64,000 bases of DNA from Planctomycetes bacterium MalM25 (GCA_007745835.1 CP036424.1:372001-436000), one strand, 5' to 3'. Positions 18,530-27,396 are shown, numbered from the stretch's first letter. Numbers and translations are program-made. Notes: generated from the letters alone by a model not told the origin.

Positions 18530-19147
18530 TCAGCGACGACGGCGGCCGGCGGTCGGGTAGAACCGCGAGTAGTAGCCGAACACCGTCGCGTGGCCTGTCG
18601 CCATCATCCGGTCCGAGCCCTGCGCTTGGAAGGCGGGTTGCGCCGCGATCTGCTGGACCCGGGTGTTGAGCTGCTGGGTCTGGCGCTGCAGCTGCCGGTT
18701 GAGCGATTGTTGCTGCAGCTGGGGACGCACGATCGTGTTGTAGTTGTCGATGCTGGCCTGGCCGCCGCCGATACCGGTGTTGAACAGGTTCAGGTACGGG
18801 CTGACGGTCGGGTCACGCCGCAGGCTCGTGAACGGCTTGCTCCCGCCCGCCCCGCCGGGGACGGTTGGAATGCTGGCGCTGGCGGGGGTGCGCCCGAAAC
18901 CGCTCGAGATCGACGAGTTGGTGACTTGGAAGTTGCTCGTGCCGGTGCTCGCCGCTTGGGCCCGCGAGTTGACGATCGTGTTGTTGATGATGCTGTTGAC
19001 GGAGTACCCCGTGCCGATCGCCTGGTTCTGAATCCCTTTCAGGTAGGAATTGGCGGCGGACCCCTGGCCGATGTTCTGAGCCATGCCGAGGGAAGCCGAC
19101 ATCCCTATTAATGCCAGTACGGTAAGAAGCGTGGCGGGCATACGCAT
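18530..19147 (-). CDS. Exported Gln/Asn/Ser-rich hypothetical protein
   Basis: Predicted secreted or periplasmic protein of 205 residues with a signal peptide (PATLLTVLALIGMSASLGMAQ, ending near 24). The mature part is rich in Asn, Gln, Ser and Gly. A Gln-rich helix near 140-170 (LQQQSLNRQLQRQTQQLNTR) could form a coiled coil, and the end is very basic (AGRRRR). There are short repeats of polar character such as SIINNTIVNSRAQ. No domain recognised. It reads toward the GT2 gene with 35 bases between, so they may be cotranscribed. Possibly an extracellular structural or adhesive protein, which is inference from composition only. Confidence 0.7.
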   Translation of the reverse strand: MRMPATLLTVLALIGMSASLGMAQNIGQGSAANSYLKGIQNQAIGTGYSVNSIINNTIVNSRAQAASTGTSNFQVTNSSISSGFGRTPASASIPTVPGGAGGSKPFTSLRRDPTVSPYLNLFNTGIGGGQASIDNYNTIVRPQLQQQSLNRQLQRQTQQLNTRVQQIAAQPAFQAQGSDRMMATGHATVFGYYSRFYPTAGRRRR

Positions 19148-19324
19148 GGTTCAGCACTCGCGGTCAGGAAGGGCTTCGACGGGACGCGGCGTCCCCAGCA
19201 CTTAGAATCGGTGAACCCGATTGCGGTTCCCTAGTCTACACGCCGGACCGGCGCGCGGTCGGCCACCGGGTCGCTCCACCACGACGGCACGGCCCGATCG
19301 AGGGGGAGAACCGGCAGAAGCCCC

Positions 19325-20356
19325 CTATCCGGCTCCCTTGGCAGGACGCACCAGCACCCGACCGGCGATCTGGCCCGCCAGGATCTGCTCAATCCGGCCC
19401 GGCAGATCGCTCAGGGTCACGGTTTGGACCAACTCTTCGGGCAGATCGACACGCCAATCGGCGGCCAGCCGCTCCCAGATTTGCAGCCGGGGCCCGCGTG
19501 GACATTTCGCCGAGTCGATGCCCGCGAGCGTGACCCCGCGCAGGAGGAACGGGTAGACGCTCAGCGGCAGGTCTGCCCCGGCGACGAGCCCGCAAGCCGC
19601 GACCACGCCGCGGTAGCCGGTCGCTTTAAGGACGTTGGTCAGGGGGCGCCCGCCCACGGTATCAACCGCGGCCGCCCAACGCTCGGAGAGCATCGGCCGG
19701 CCCGATTCGTCTTCCAGGGCGTCACGCCCCAGCACCTCGGTGGCGCCCAGCTTGTGGAGCCCTTCGGCCCGGTCGGGCTTGCCGGTGATCGCGATCACCC
19801 GGTAGCCGAGCTTCGCCAGGATCGCGACGGCGAATCCGCCCACGCCCCCGGTGGAGCCGGTGACGAGCACCGGGCCGGCGTCCGGGGCGACGCGCTCGAC
19901 GATCGCGTCCACGCACTGCGCAGCGGTGAAGCCGGCGGTGCCGTAGATCATCGCTTCACGGGCGGTCAGCCGCTCGTCCCGCGGCACGACCCAGGAGGCC
20001 GGCGCCCGCACGACGCCCGAGTAACCGCCCCAGCGCGTCGAGCCGAGGTCGTACCCGGTGATCAAGACCGGGTCGCCCGTTTGGAAGTCGTCCGATTCGC
20101 TCTTCAGGACGCGCCCCGCGCAGTCGATACCCGGAACGTGCGGCAGCGAGCCGGCAACGCCCCGGTGGCCTTGCGAGGCGAGTGCGTCCTTGTAGTTCAG
20201 GGAGGAGTACTCGGTTTCGATCAGAACGGTCGGTGTGTCGTACTTCGGCAGGTCGCTTTCACCGAGGTGCACCAACCCACCGCGCGGAGCCCCCTCGTCG
20301 GGCTGGGTCACCAGCCAGGCGGGGAAAGATTCGAGGTCGAGGTGGGAAGCGGTCAT
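19325..20356 (-). CDS. acuI: AcuI/YhdH-type quinone oxidoreductase (acrylyl-CoA reductase family)
   Basis: Zinc-independent medium-chain reductase of 343 residues. The N-terminal GroES-like domain shows EYSSLNYKDALASQGHRGV and HVPGIDCAGRVLKS. The Rossmann part has the NADPH loop VTGSTGGVGGFAVAILAKLGY (about 150-170) and AVDTVGGRPL. The pattern YKDAL, PGID and TGGVGG is that of YhdH/AcuI, which reduces acryloyl-CoA with NADPH; related quinone reductases are an alternative. I start at ATG 20356 (MTASHL) because the upstream in-frame extension to 20428 is Arg/Pro-rich and unlike the family. Confidence 0.9.
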   Translation of the reverse strand: MTASHLDLESFPAWLVTQPDEGAPRGGLVHLGESDLPKYDTPTVLIETEYSSLNYKDALASQGHRGVAGSLPHVPGIDCAGRVLKSESDDFQTGDPVLITGYDLGSTRWGGYSGVVRAPASWVVPRDERLTAREAMIYGTAGFTAAQCVDAIVERVAPDAGPVLVTGSTGGVGGFAVAILAKLGYRVIAITGKPDRAEGLHKLGATEVLGRDALEDESGRPMLSERWAAAVDTVGGRPLTNVLKATGYRGVVAACGLVAGADLPLSVYPFLLRGVTLAGIDSAKCPRGPRLQIWERLAADWRVDLPEELVQTVTLSDLPGRIEQILAGQIAGRVLVRPAKGAG

Positions 20357-20546
20357 CGCGGGGCGTCCTGGCGATCTGCGGGGTGTTGTCAGGCGAGCTA
20401 AACGGGGCAACGGCTTCGCCGCTAGCACCGCTACCCTTGCGCGGTTTTCTCTAGGAATCGCTCTTTACGGCGCGAAGCCGGATCGTGCATCGTGGCCGAT
20501 TGACGGGGGCATGCGTCCGGTCGCTCTTCTCTATCGGGAACAGGCA

Positions 20547-20819
20547 ATGGTTACTAGTCGCGTCGTTCACCAAGCCGAGGATTGCCTCGGGGCGAGTTCG
20601 CACCTCTTCTTGCGCCACGTGGAGTGTCACGAGGAGGAGGGGGCGCTCTGCCTGGAGGGGAAGGTCCCGAGCTTCTATCTCAAGCAGACCGCGCAGAGCC
20701 TGCTTCAGTCCTTGGACGGCGTCGATCGGATCGTGAACCGGCTCGTGGTCGTCAATGCGTACGGCGTGAGCAGTGAGCCAAGCGGTGAGCTGCCGCTTTC
20801 CACAAAGGCGATGCGTTAA
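20547..20819 (+). CDS. Small BON-like domain protein
   Basis: Predicted protein of 90 residues. LEGKVPSFYLKQTAQSLLQS followed by GVDRIVNRLVV matches the core of BON domains (a strand, then a helix, then 'V..I.N.L.V'), which bind phospholipids or act as small modules in envelope proteins. No signal peptide is visible, so it is probably cytoplasmic or the module is freestanding. An upstream in-frame ATG at 20511 is possible. It converges with the pterin dehydratase gene, with four bases shared between the two coding ends. Confidence 0.7.
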   Translation: MVTSRVVHQAEDCLGASSHLFLRHVECHEEEGALCLEGKVPSFYLKQTAQSLLQSLDGVDRIVNRLVVVNAYGVSSEPSGELPLSTKAMR

Positions 20820-21181
20820 TCGCCCTGCAGTTCGATCGGCAGCTGATCGATCTTCGCCGCCAGGATGAAATCGTTCTCTGAAAGCCCACCGATTGCGTGG
20901 GTCCAGAGTTCGACCGACACGTTGCGGTAGCCTTCGAGGTGCAGGTCGGGATGGTGCCCGTCCGCTTCGGCGACCCGCGTGCACGCCTCGAAGAAGGCCA
21001 TGCCCGCGAGGAAGTTCTTGACTTTCCAGTCTTTGCGGATGCGCTGGCCGTTGTGGGTTAGCCGCCAGCCTTCGAGCTTGGCGAGCTGCTGGTTGGCCTC
21101 GTCGAGCGGGCAGGGGGCGACCCCACCCTCGCACGGCAGGCACTTCTTGTTGACAAGCTCGCCCGGTTCGTGAACGGCCAT
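20816..21181 (-). CDS. phhB: 4a-hydroxytetrahydrobiopterin dehydratase
   Basis: Pterin-4a-carbinolamine dehydratase of 121 residues, the normal size plus a short N-terminal extension with two cysteines (LVNKKCLPCEGGVAPCP). The catalytic signature is complete: ADGHHPDLHLEGYRNVSVEL with the downstream WTHAIGGLSENDF. It recycles the carbinolamine made by aromatic amino acid hydroxylases or acts in other pterin cofactor metabolism. No hydroxylase gene is in this window. The extension with Cys-x2-Cys is commonly seen in environmental homologues of this enzyme. It shares four bases with the end of the BON-like gene. Confidence 0.95.
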   Translation of the reverse strand: MAVHEPGELVNKKCLPCEGGVAPCPLDEANQQLAKLEGWRLTHNGQRIRKDWKVKNFLAGMAFFEACTRVAEADGHHPDLHLEGYRNVSVELWTHAIGGLSENDFILAAKIDQLPIELQGD

Positions 21182-21380
21182 TGGTTGGTTCTGCCAGGGG
21201 TCGGTGGTTGGGGAAGCGGTCGTCTGAGAGCAGGCCGCGGGTCTCGCACGCCCCCGCGGGGGCGACCGTAGGGTGAAGAACCAGTGAGTCGCGTTGCCAC
21301 CCCGGTGACAGAGGTGTGACGCCGCGACCCGATCGCCTGTCAGCCTAACTCAATACGAGAACAAACCTTAGGAGGATTGT
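21182..21380. other. Intergenic region with GC palindrome
   Basis: Divergent region between the dehydratase and the LuxR-type regulator. It holds a perfect 16-base palindrome, CGCCCCCGCGGGGGCG, at 21249-21264, and a strong Shine-Dalgarno AGGAGG at 21370-21375 that does not match the start I choose for the regulator. Confidence 0.5.
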
Positions 21381-21428
21381 GTGCGAATGCGAAAGACATT
21401 TCGGCGTTCCCCGTCGCCATTGCATTGA
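21381..21428 (+). CDS. Possible 15-residue leader peptide
   Basis: GTG at 21381, five bases after AGGAGG (21370-21375), opens a 15-codon frame encoding (V/M)RMRKTFRRSPSPLH and stopping at TGA 21426-21428. The peptide is strongly basic. The Shine-Dalgarno is among the best in the window and otherwise has no well-placed start in the regulator's frame (TTG 21377 is only one base away). Translation might regulate the downstream LuxR-type gene, but chance is quite possible. Confidence 0.25.
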   Translation: MRMRKTFRRSPSPLH

Positions 21429-21499
21429 GATTCTTGGCTGGCATGTTCGGGGCCACGCGTCCTGGGGTGGACGCATCCCCACACCGAGTGTGCCGCAGC

Positions 21500-22054
21500 A
21501 TGTCCAAGAATCCACCGAAACGGCGTCGGATGATTGTCCTGCTCCAAATGCAAGACCCGCTCGACACCGAGGCCTACGCCCATCGTTTGAAGGCGGAATC
21601 CCGCTTGGTTGTCCGCACGGACAACCGTTCACCGAGGCGTCCCGACCTGGTCATCTCGGATGGTTGCCCGCATCGGACCGATGGAGCGCCAACGCTGATC
21701 CTCAACCGCGGCGGCCACGCCTACGTCCCCGAGTGCGACTGCTGCCAGCGCACCACCGCAAGGACCCGGTGGCCCGCCTTCATGAAGCAGGTCTACGAGG
21801 TTCTAGGCTGCTCTCCCGAGCCGGCAACCCTCGACACGACCGACGAGGGGATCGCGCGCTTGACACCCCGCGAGCGGGACGTGCTCAGCCTCGTGGGCCA
21901 GGGGAAGACCGTGGAGCAGTGCGCCGAAGCGATGGGCATCGCTCCTAGCACGGTCGGCAACCACAAGCACCGGCTTATGCGGAAGCTGGCGGCGAAGAGC
22001 TCGCTCCAGCTGCTGCGGATCGCGGTGCGGAGCGGCCTGGCCGATTTCAAGTAA
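21500..22054 (+). CDS. LuxR-type HTH regulator with degenerate N-terminal domain
   Basis: DNA-binding regulator of 184 residues from ATG 21500; the frame is open back to 21377 and an ATG at 21443 is also possible. The C-terminal part (about 120-180) is a clear LuxR/GerE helix-turn-helix: LTPRERDVLSLVGQGKTVEQ, AEAMGIAPSTVGNHKHRLMR. The N-terminal part begins like a receiver domain (RRRMIVLLQMQDPLDTEAYAHR) but is too short and lacks recognisable acidic-pocket and phosphoacceptor sites. Two cysteines in ECDCC near 80 could bind metal. It is likely an orphan regulator not controlled by phosphorylation. Confidence 0.85.
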   Translation: MSKNPPKRRRMIVLLQMQDPLDTEAYAHRLKAESRLVVRTDNRSPRRPDLVISDGCPHRTDGAPTLILNRGGHAYVPECDCCQRTTARTRWPAFMKQVYEVLGCSPEPATLDTTDEGIARLTPRERDVLSLVGQGKTVEQCAEAMGIAPSTVGNHKHRLMRKLAAKSSLQLLRIAVRSGLADFK

Positions 22055-22172
22055 GCCGGGCGACGGGGGAGCGGGGGTGTCTGCGAGGCGTTGAGCGGGA
22101 TACGCTCATGAGGGTCAATCGAAGGGTTCTGTCCGCCGACTCGTCCCCTCTCCCCCCGTTCGCGTCTCGCCG

Positions 22173-23285
22173 ATGCCCAAGTACGTCGTCCGCTACGGCT
22201 CGATGCGCCACCTGGGCGTCTTCTCCTGTCGAGCACGCGACCGCTACGCGCGAGGCCAGCGGGTGATCACCCGAACGGGCCGTGGGCAGGAGTCGGGCGA
22301 GGTCCTCTGCGAGGCGACCGAGCACGTGGTCTCGCAGATGGGGAAGGACCCGCGGACGGGACAGATCTTGCGCCTCGAATCGCACGACGACGCCGTCGAG
22401 CTGCGCCGACTGGACGACCAGCAAGAGAACGAGTTCGAGGTCTGCGAGAACCGCATCGCCGAGCTCGGCCTCGACATGAAGCTCATCAAGGTCGAGCGGC
22501 TGTACGGCGGCGAGCGGGTGATCGTCTATTACCTCTCGGAGGACCGCGTCGACTTCCGCGAGTTGGTGAAGGTCCTCGCCCGCGACCTGCAGACCCGCAT
22601 CGAGATGCGGCAGATCGGAGTCCGCGACGAGGCGAAGCTCCTCGCCGACTACGGCGACTGCGGCAAGCCGGTCTGCTGCAACACGCACCTGTCGGAGATG
22701 CCGCCCGTCTCGATGAAGATGGCGAAGCTCCAGAAGGCGACCCTCGACCCGACCAAGATCTCAGGCCGGTGCGGCCGCCTGAAGTGCTGTCTGCGGTACG
22801 AGTACGACACCTATCAGGAGCTGCAACGCGAGCTGCCCAAGACCGGCTACGAGGTGCTCACCCGCGACGGCAAAGCGAGGATCCTGTCGCAGGAAATCCT
22901 CACGGGCGAGTTGCTGGTCGAGACCGAGGACTCACGCCGCGTGGTGATCCAAGCCTCGGAAGTGCTGTCGGTGGTCGGCAAGGCGAGCCGGGGCAAGAAG
23001 CCCTCGGGCGACAAGCCGCCTCGCGACAAGCCCGCTCGCGACAACTCGTCGGGCGGGAAAGAGAGCGCGACGCCGGACGGCGCGGAATCGGGCGATTCCG
23101 CGGAGGCCAAAGAGGGAGGCGGCAAGCCGAAGAACCGCCGCCGTCGACGCGACCGGTCGAAGCGTGGCAAACCGAACGAGAACGCGAGCGAGGCAGGCTC
23201 CAAAGAGCGGCCCGACCCCGGCGCCACCAAGAATCCGCCCTCTGGAGAGAGCGAGGCGGGCCCCCCGGCAGGTGGCGAAGGTTGA
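22173..23285 (+). CDS. ricT: PSP1/RicT (YaaT)-like protein
   Basis: Protein of 370 residues. The PSP1 domain (1-265) starts MPKYVVRYGSMRHLGVFSC and carries the cysteine-rich core CGKPVCCNTHL and GRCGRLKCCLRYEYDTYQEL. In Bacillus RicT (YaaT) the cysteines of this core bind Fe-S clusters in a complex with RicA and RicF that influences RNA maturation. Here no partner genes are adjacent. The C-terminal about 105 residues are a Lys/Arg/Gly/Glu-rich disordered tail (KNRRRRRDRSKRGKPNEN), probably RNA-binding. The tail is longer than in Firmicutes homologues. Confidence 0.9.
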   Translation: MPKYVVRYGSMRHLGVFSCRARDRYARGQRVITRTGRGQESGEVLCEATEHVVSQMGKDPRTGQILRLESHDDAVELRRLDDQQENEFEVCENRIAELGLDMKLIKVERLYGGERVIVYYLSEDRVDFRELVKVLARDLQTRIEMRQIGVRDEAKLLADYGDCGKPVCCNTHLSEMPPVSMKMAKLQKATLDPTKISGRCGRLKCCLRYEYDTYQELQRELPKTGYEVLTRDGKARILSQEILTGELLVETEDSRRVVIQASEVLSVVGKASRGKKPSGDKPPRDKPARDNSSGGKESATPDGAESGDSAEAKEGGGKPKNRRRRRDRSKRGKPNENASEAGSKERPDPGATKNPPSGESEAGPPAGGEG

Positions 23286-23405
23286 GTTTCTGATCTGGCT
23301 GTCCCCGTTTTGACTGGTGGCGGATACACTCTGGTGTAGGGTTGGGTAGCCCCGCAGCCCTTGAACCATCCGCATCCTCCAGCCCACGAGCGTCACGTGC
23401 CCGTC

Positions 23406-23870
23406 ATGCTCGATCCGAAGCACCCCCTAGCCGAGCTGCTGCGTCGAGATCAGCGCTACGAGTTCGACGCCTACGTGTTTGTTTTTGACGCGTTGCGGTA
23501 CGGGCAGGAGCACCTCGGGCTGGGCCAGCCCGAGGGCGAGACCGACGCGCAGTCGCTGCTCGCTGAGGGTGACGAAGAGGCCGAGGACGACGAAGAACGT
23601 CACGTCACCGGCGCCGAGCTTTGCCGCGCCATCCAGAAATACGCGATCGACCAGTACGGCTACCTCGCCCGCAACGTGCTCGAGCACTGGGGAGTCCGCT
23701 CGACGGGCGACTTCGGCGAGATCGTCTTCAACCTGATCGACATCGGTCAGATGCGTAAGACCGACAGCGACCGCCGCGAGGACTTCGACGGCGTCTACGA
23801 CTTCGAGGAGGCCTTCTGTGAGAGCATGGTCTTCACCGCCGACTGCGCGGGCGACGACGAGATCGACTGA
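23406..23870 (+). CDS. Minf_1886-like conserved protein
   Basis: Protein of 154 residues of a conserved family named after a verrucomicrobial gene (Minf_1886). Typical stretches are RDQRYEFDAYVFVFDALRYG, VTGAELCRAIQKYAIDQYGY and VLEHWGVRSTGDFGEIVFNL, and the end FDGVYDFEEAFCESM. The family is widespread in PVC bacteria and of unknown function; all parts look cytoplasmic. A TTG at 23361 would lengthen it by 15 residues, but ATG 23406 puts the MLDPKHPLAEL start at its usual place. Its stop codon overlaps the start of a 40-residue membrane peptide gene. Confidence 0.85.
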   Translation: MLDPKHPLAELLRRDQRYEFDAYVFVFDALRYGQEHLGLGQPEGETDAQSLLAEGDEEAEDDEERHVTGAELCRAIQKYAIDQYGYLARNVLEHWGVRSTGDFGEIVFNLIDIGQMRKTDSDRREDFDGVYDFEEAFCESMVFTADCAGDDEID

Positions 23871-23992
23871 TGTCTGATGTGGCGAACCAGAACCAGGCCA
23901 GCCCATCGCACGCCACCGGCTTGAGCGTGGTCGTCCCGGCGGTTCTGTTGGCGGGCTGGATGGCTTTCCTCGCCTGGCTCGCCTTGGCTTAG
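23870..23992 (+). CDS. 40-residue single-pass membrane peptide
   Basis: ATG 23870 overlaps the preceding TGA and opens a 40-codon frame. Residues 1-17 are polar (MSDVANQNQASPSHATG) and residues 18-40 form one hydrophobic helix with three Trp (VVVPAVLLAGWMAFLAWLAL). It stops immediately after the helix. The overlap indicates translational coupling to the Minf_1886-like gene. Small membrane peptides of this kind often join larger membrane complexes, but nothing here says which. It has not been checked for conservation, so treat the gene as probable rather than certain. Confidence 0.6.
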   Translation: MSDVANQNQASPSHATGLSVVVPAVLLAGWMAFLAWLALA

Positions 23993-24030
23993 CGAACCCT
24001 CCCTCCATCGGAACCGAGAGAGAATCCCTC

Positions 24031-25140
24031 ATGCGTCATTTCCGTTTCGCGGTCCTCGCCCTGCTATCGCTCGCCGTGCCGGCGGCTTCGTTCGGTCAAA
24101 CGGCCGTGGCCGACGGCGTGAAGACCGGCCCGCTGGTCGCCAAGGCGGTCGCCTATCTCAAGACCTCACGTGACGAGAACGGCGCGTACAGCGCCCACCT
24201 CGGCCCCGCCATCACCGGCCTGGTCGCCACGGGACTGATCCGCAACGGCCGTTCAATCGACGACCCGATGGTCGCCGACGCGGTGGCGCACGTCGCCCGC
24301 TTCGTGCAGCCGGACGGCGGCATTTACTCCCCGGGTTCGACCTACCGCAACTACGAGACGTGCGTCGCGATCATGTGCCTCCAGGAGGCCGCCGCCGCGC
24401 CGGGCGCCACCGAGGACTACGCGGAGCTGCTCGCCAGCGCCGAGCGTTTCGTGAAGGGCATCCAGTGGGACGAGGAGGAGGGGCACGACGTCTCCAGCAC
24501 CAGCTACGGCGGCGCCGGTTACGGGCGGCACAAGCGGCCCGACCTGTCGAACACCTCGTTCCTGGTCGAGGCGCTCCACTCGCTCGGCCGCGGCGCCGAG
24601 GACCCGGCGATCGAGCGGGCGCTCGCGTTCGTGAGCCGCACACAGAACCTGGAGTCGGAGCACAACACGACCGAGTTCGCCGCCAAGGTGAACGACGGCG
24701 GCTTCTACTACACTCCGGCGGCGGGCGGGTCGAGCCAGGCGGGCGAGACCGACGCCGGCGGCCTGCGCAGCTACGCCTCGATGACCTACGCCGGCCTGAA
24801 GAGCATGCTTTACGCGGGCGTCGGCCCCGAGGACAAGCGGGTGAAGGCGGCCCACACCTGGATCACGCGGAACTACTCGCTCAGCGAGAACCCGGGCATG
24901 GGGACCTCCGGCCTCTACTACTACTACCACACCTTCGCGAAGGCGCTCGACGCGACCGGCGAGTCGGTGCTGATCGACTCGGAGGGGGTCTCCCACGACT
25001 GGCGGGCCGAGCTGGTCGCCAAGCTGGCCGAGGAGCAGCAGGATTCGGGCGCCTGGGTGAACAGCAACGAGCGCTGGCTCGAATCGGACCCGAACCTCGC
25101 GACTGCCTACGCGCTGCTAGCACTCTCGTGCTGCGAGTGA
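24031..25140 (+). CDS. Exported prenyltransferase/squalene-oxidase repeat protein
   Basis: Exported protein of 369 residues with a signal peptide (FAVLALLSLAVPAASFGQ). The rest is an (alpha/alpha) barrel built of prenyltransferase/squalene-cyclase repeats: AVAYLKTSRDENGAYSAHLG, HVARFVQPDGGIYSPGSTYR, FYYTPAAGG, MTYAGLKSMLYAG and LAEEQQDSGAWVNSNERWLE. The QDG-type motif (QPDGG, NDGG, QDSGAW) is clear. No DXDD catalytic motif of true cyclases was seen, so it is probably a binding or non-cyclase member. The GAGAGA stretch upstream acts as a weak ribosome site. The gene follows the 40-residue peptide gene after 38 bases. Confidence 0.85.
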   Translation: MRHFRFAVLALLSLAVPAASFGQTAVADGVKTGPLVAKAVAYLKTSRDENGAYSAHLGPAITGLVATGLIRNGRSIDDPMVADAVAHVARFVQPDGGIYSPGSTYRNYETCVAIMCLQEAAAAPGATEDYAELLASAERFVKGIQWDEEEGHDVSSTSYGGAGYGRHKRPDLSNTSFLVEALHSLGRGAEDPAIERALAFVSRTQNLESEHNTTEFAAKVNDGGFYYTPAAGGSSQAGETDAGGLRSYASMTYAGLKSMLYAGVGPEDKRVKAAHTWITRNYSLSENPGMGTSGLYYYYHTFAKALDATGESVLIDSEGVSHDWRAELVAKLAEEQQDSGAWVNSNERWLESDPNLATAYALLALSCCE

Positions 25141-25264
25141 AGCCGTTCGGGGCAGTTCGCTCTTTGTGAAGCCGGGGGCATCTGCTAGTTACCGCCGTGG
25201 AACCGCTGCGCCGACGTGGCCCAGCGAGGTTCGGTTGCCCGGTAACCCCGCGTGAGCGTCCCCG

Positions 25265-27370
25265 ATGCTTCGCTACAGTTCGATCGTCGCTGTCTGTTTC
25301 GCTGTGCTTGCGCCCGTCTCGATCGGTGCGGAGAAGGTCGCCCCGTGGTCTGCGGGCTCGGCTTCGCCGGGAGACGACCCCGCCGCCGTGGCGGAGTGGG
25401 CCGAGAATGCCTTCGCGCAGCCTCGGCAGCAGGCGGCTCAGCCGACGGCGCCGACCCAATTGAAGGTCACGCCGCTGGCGACGCCGACGCCCAGCACGTT
25501 CGCCCCGGTCGCCCCGCCTGCCGGCGGGCGCTACGGAGAGGCGGCCCCAACACCGGCGCCCTTCCCGGCGCCACCCGTGAACACGAGCCGTCTGACGCGT
25601 CCCAACGCCGCGCCATTGCCGCATGGCAACCCGCTGCGAGGAGGCGCCCGGCCCGTGACGCGGCTTGAGTCGGGGTCGGTCTCCAGCAAGCCGGCCGCCG
25701 TCGCCGCCTTTGAGCCAGCCCGTTCCGCCCCGACCGCCGAGCCGCCGCAGCGATTGGAAGTCGGCGCCACGCCGGCGCGTCGCCAAGACGACGAAGCGGT
25801 CGCCATCCCGCCGCAGGCCTTCGCGCCGGCGCCGGTCGAGCCGTCGCCGAGGCCCGCCCCACGCCAAGAGCCGCTGGCTCCGCCGCGCGTGGCGCTGAAC
25901 ACCATGGCTGAGCCGGCCGCCTTCGAGACGACCTTCGAAGCGTCATCGGTCGTTACGCAGCAAGCCGTCCGCGAGGGGATGGGGCGTCCCGGGCCGCAGG
26001 AACTCGAGGGGCCCCAGGAGGCTTCGCTCGTCCTTGAGAAGCGGGGCCCACGCGAGGCCCGCATCGGGCAGCCCTGCCGCTTCGCCGTCCGCGTCCGCAA
26101 CACCGGAACGGGCGACGCCGAGAACGTGATGCTCACCGACCAAGTCCCCGCCGGCGCGCGGCTTATCAGCACGAACCCCAACGCCCAGCAAGAGGGCGAC
26201 CGGCTCGTTTGGCGGCTCGGAAAGATCCCGTCGGGCGAGACCCGCACCGTCGAGATGCGTATCGAGCCGACTCAAGAGGGCCCGCTCGGCAGCGTCGCCC
26301 GGGCGACCCTGGACACCGTGGCGAGCGCCTCGACCGTCTGCACGCGTCCGCAGCTCGCGGTGCGGATGTCGGCGCCGCAACACGTGCTGGTTGGCGAGGA
26401 ACAGATCATCACGATCGAACTGCACAACCCGGGCACCGGCGCGGCCACGAACGTGATGCTCAGCGAAGACGTCCCCGCCGCCCTCCGCCACGCCGCGGGC
26501 GCCGAGCTCGAGTTCGAGGTCGGCACGCTCGAGCCGGGCGAGACGCGAAGGATTGATCTGAGGATGACCGCCGCCGCCGCGGGGCGGGTGCGGAACCTCG
26601 TGAACGTGGTCGCCGACGGCGACCTGCGGGCCGAAGAGAGCGTCGAGTTCGAGGTCGTCGCGCCGTCGCTCGCGGTGACGATCGATGGGCCGAAGCGGCG
26701 TTACCTGGAGAGCCAGGCGAGCTACACGATCGGCGTCGACAACCCGGGCACCGCCCCGGCCCGCGACGTGCGCCTCGTCTCGCAGCTGCCGCGCGGCATG
26801 GAGTTCGTCCGCGCGAACAACCTCGGCGAGTACGACGCCACCACGCACAGCGTGTACTGGAGCCTTGCCGAGCTGCCCGAGGGCGAGCGGGGCGAGGTGA
26901 AGCTGGTCGCCACGCCGGTGGCGGCGGGCGAGCACACGCTCAAGGTCGAGAGCGAGGCCGCCGGCCTGAAGGCCGCGCACTCGCACCGCGTGCAGGTCGA
27001 GGGCGTCGCGTCGCTGGCGTTCGAGGTCCGCGACCTGAAGGACCCGATCGAGGTCGGCGAGGAGGCGCTTTACGAGATCCGCGTGCTGAACGAGGGGACC
27101 AAGGCGGCCACCGGGGTCACCGTGAGGGTCGAATCGCCCAGCGGCATGCGGATGGTTGCCGCCCAGGGCCAGACGACCGCCCAGACGAGCGCCGGCCGCG
27201 CCGAGTTCGCGCCGCTCGCCAAGCTCGAGCCGGGCGAGAAGGTCGCCTACCGGGTGCGCGTCGCCGGCGTCGAGTCGGGCGACCAACGCGTCACCGTGCT
27301 GGTCGACTCCGACGACCTCACCCGCCCCATCCGGCGTGAAGAGAGCACCCGGGTGTACGGCGACGAGTAG
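25265..27370 (+). CDS. DUF11/CARDB-type repeat surface protein
   Basis: Exported protein of 701 residues. Residues 1-23 are a signal peptide (LRYSSIVAVCFAVLAPVSIG). Residues about 40-260 are a Pro/Ala/Thr-rich unordered region. From about 265 there are four immunoglobulin-like DUF11/CARDB repeats of about 100 residues, each opening like RFAVRVRNTGTGDAENVMLTD, ITIELHNPGTGAATNVMLSE, YTIGVDNPGTAPARDVRLVS and YEIRVLNEGTKAATGVTVRV. Within each repeat 'PGTGxAxNVxLxDxLPxG' recurs. Such arrays are found in bacterial cell-wall-like proteins (for example the OmpB group). No membrane anchor is visible at the C terminus, so how it is retained is unknown. Confidence 0.87.
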   Translation: MLRYSSIVAVCFAVLAPVSIGAEKVAPWSAGSASPGDDPAAVAEWAENAFAQPRQQAAQPTAPTQLKVTPLATPTPSTFAPVAPPAGGRYGEAAPTPAPFPAPPVNTSRLTRPNAAPLPHGNPLRGGARPVTRLESGSVSSKPAAVAAFEPARSAPTAEPPQRLEVGATPARRQDDEAVAIPPQAFAPAPVEPSPRPAPRQEPLAPPRVALNTMAEPAAFETTFEASSVVTQQAVREGMGRPGPQELEGPQEASLVLEKRGPREARIGQPCRFAVRVRNTGTGDAENVMLTDQVPAGARLISTNPNAQQEGDRLVWRLGKIPSGETRTVEMRIEPTQEGPLGSVARATLDTVASASTVCTRPQLAVRMSAPQHVLVGEEQIITIELHNPGTGAATNVMLSEDVPAALRHAAGAELEFEVGTLEPGETRRIDLRMTAAAAGRVRNLVNVVADGDLRAEESVEFEVVAPSLAVTIDGPKRRYLESQASYTIGVDNPGTAPARDVRLVSQLPRGMEFVRANNLGEYDATTHSVYWSLAELPEGERGEVKLVATPVAAGEHTLKVESEAAGLKAAHSHRVQVEGVASLAFEVRDLKDPIEVGEEALYEIRVLNEGTKAATGVTVRVESPSGMRMVAAQGQTTAQTSAGRAEFAPLAKLEPGEKVAYRVRVAGVESGDQRVTVLVDSDDLTRPIRREESTRVYGDE

Positions 27371-27396
27371 CGGCCTTCCGGCGCTGCGTCATGGTT

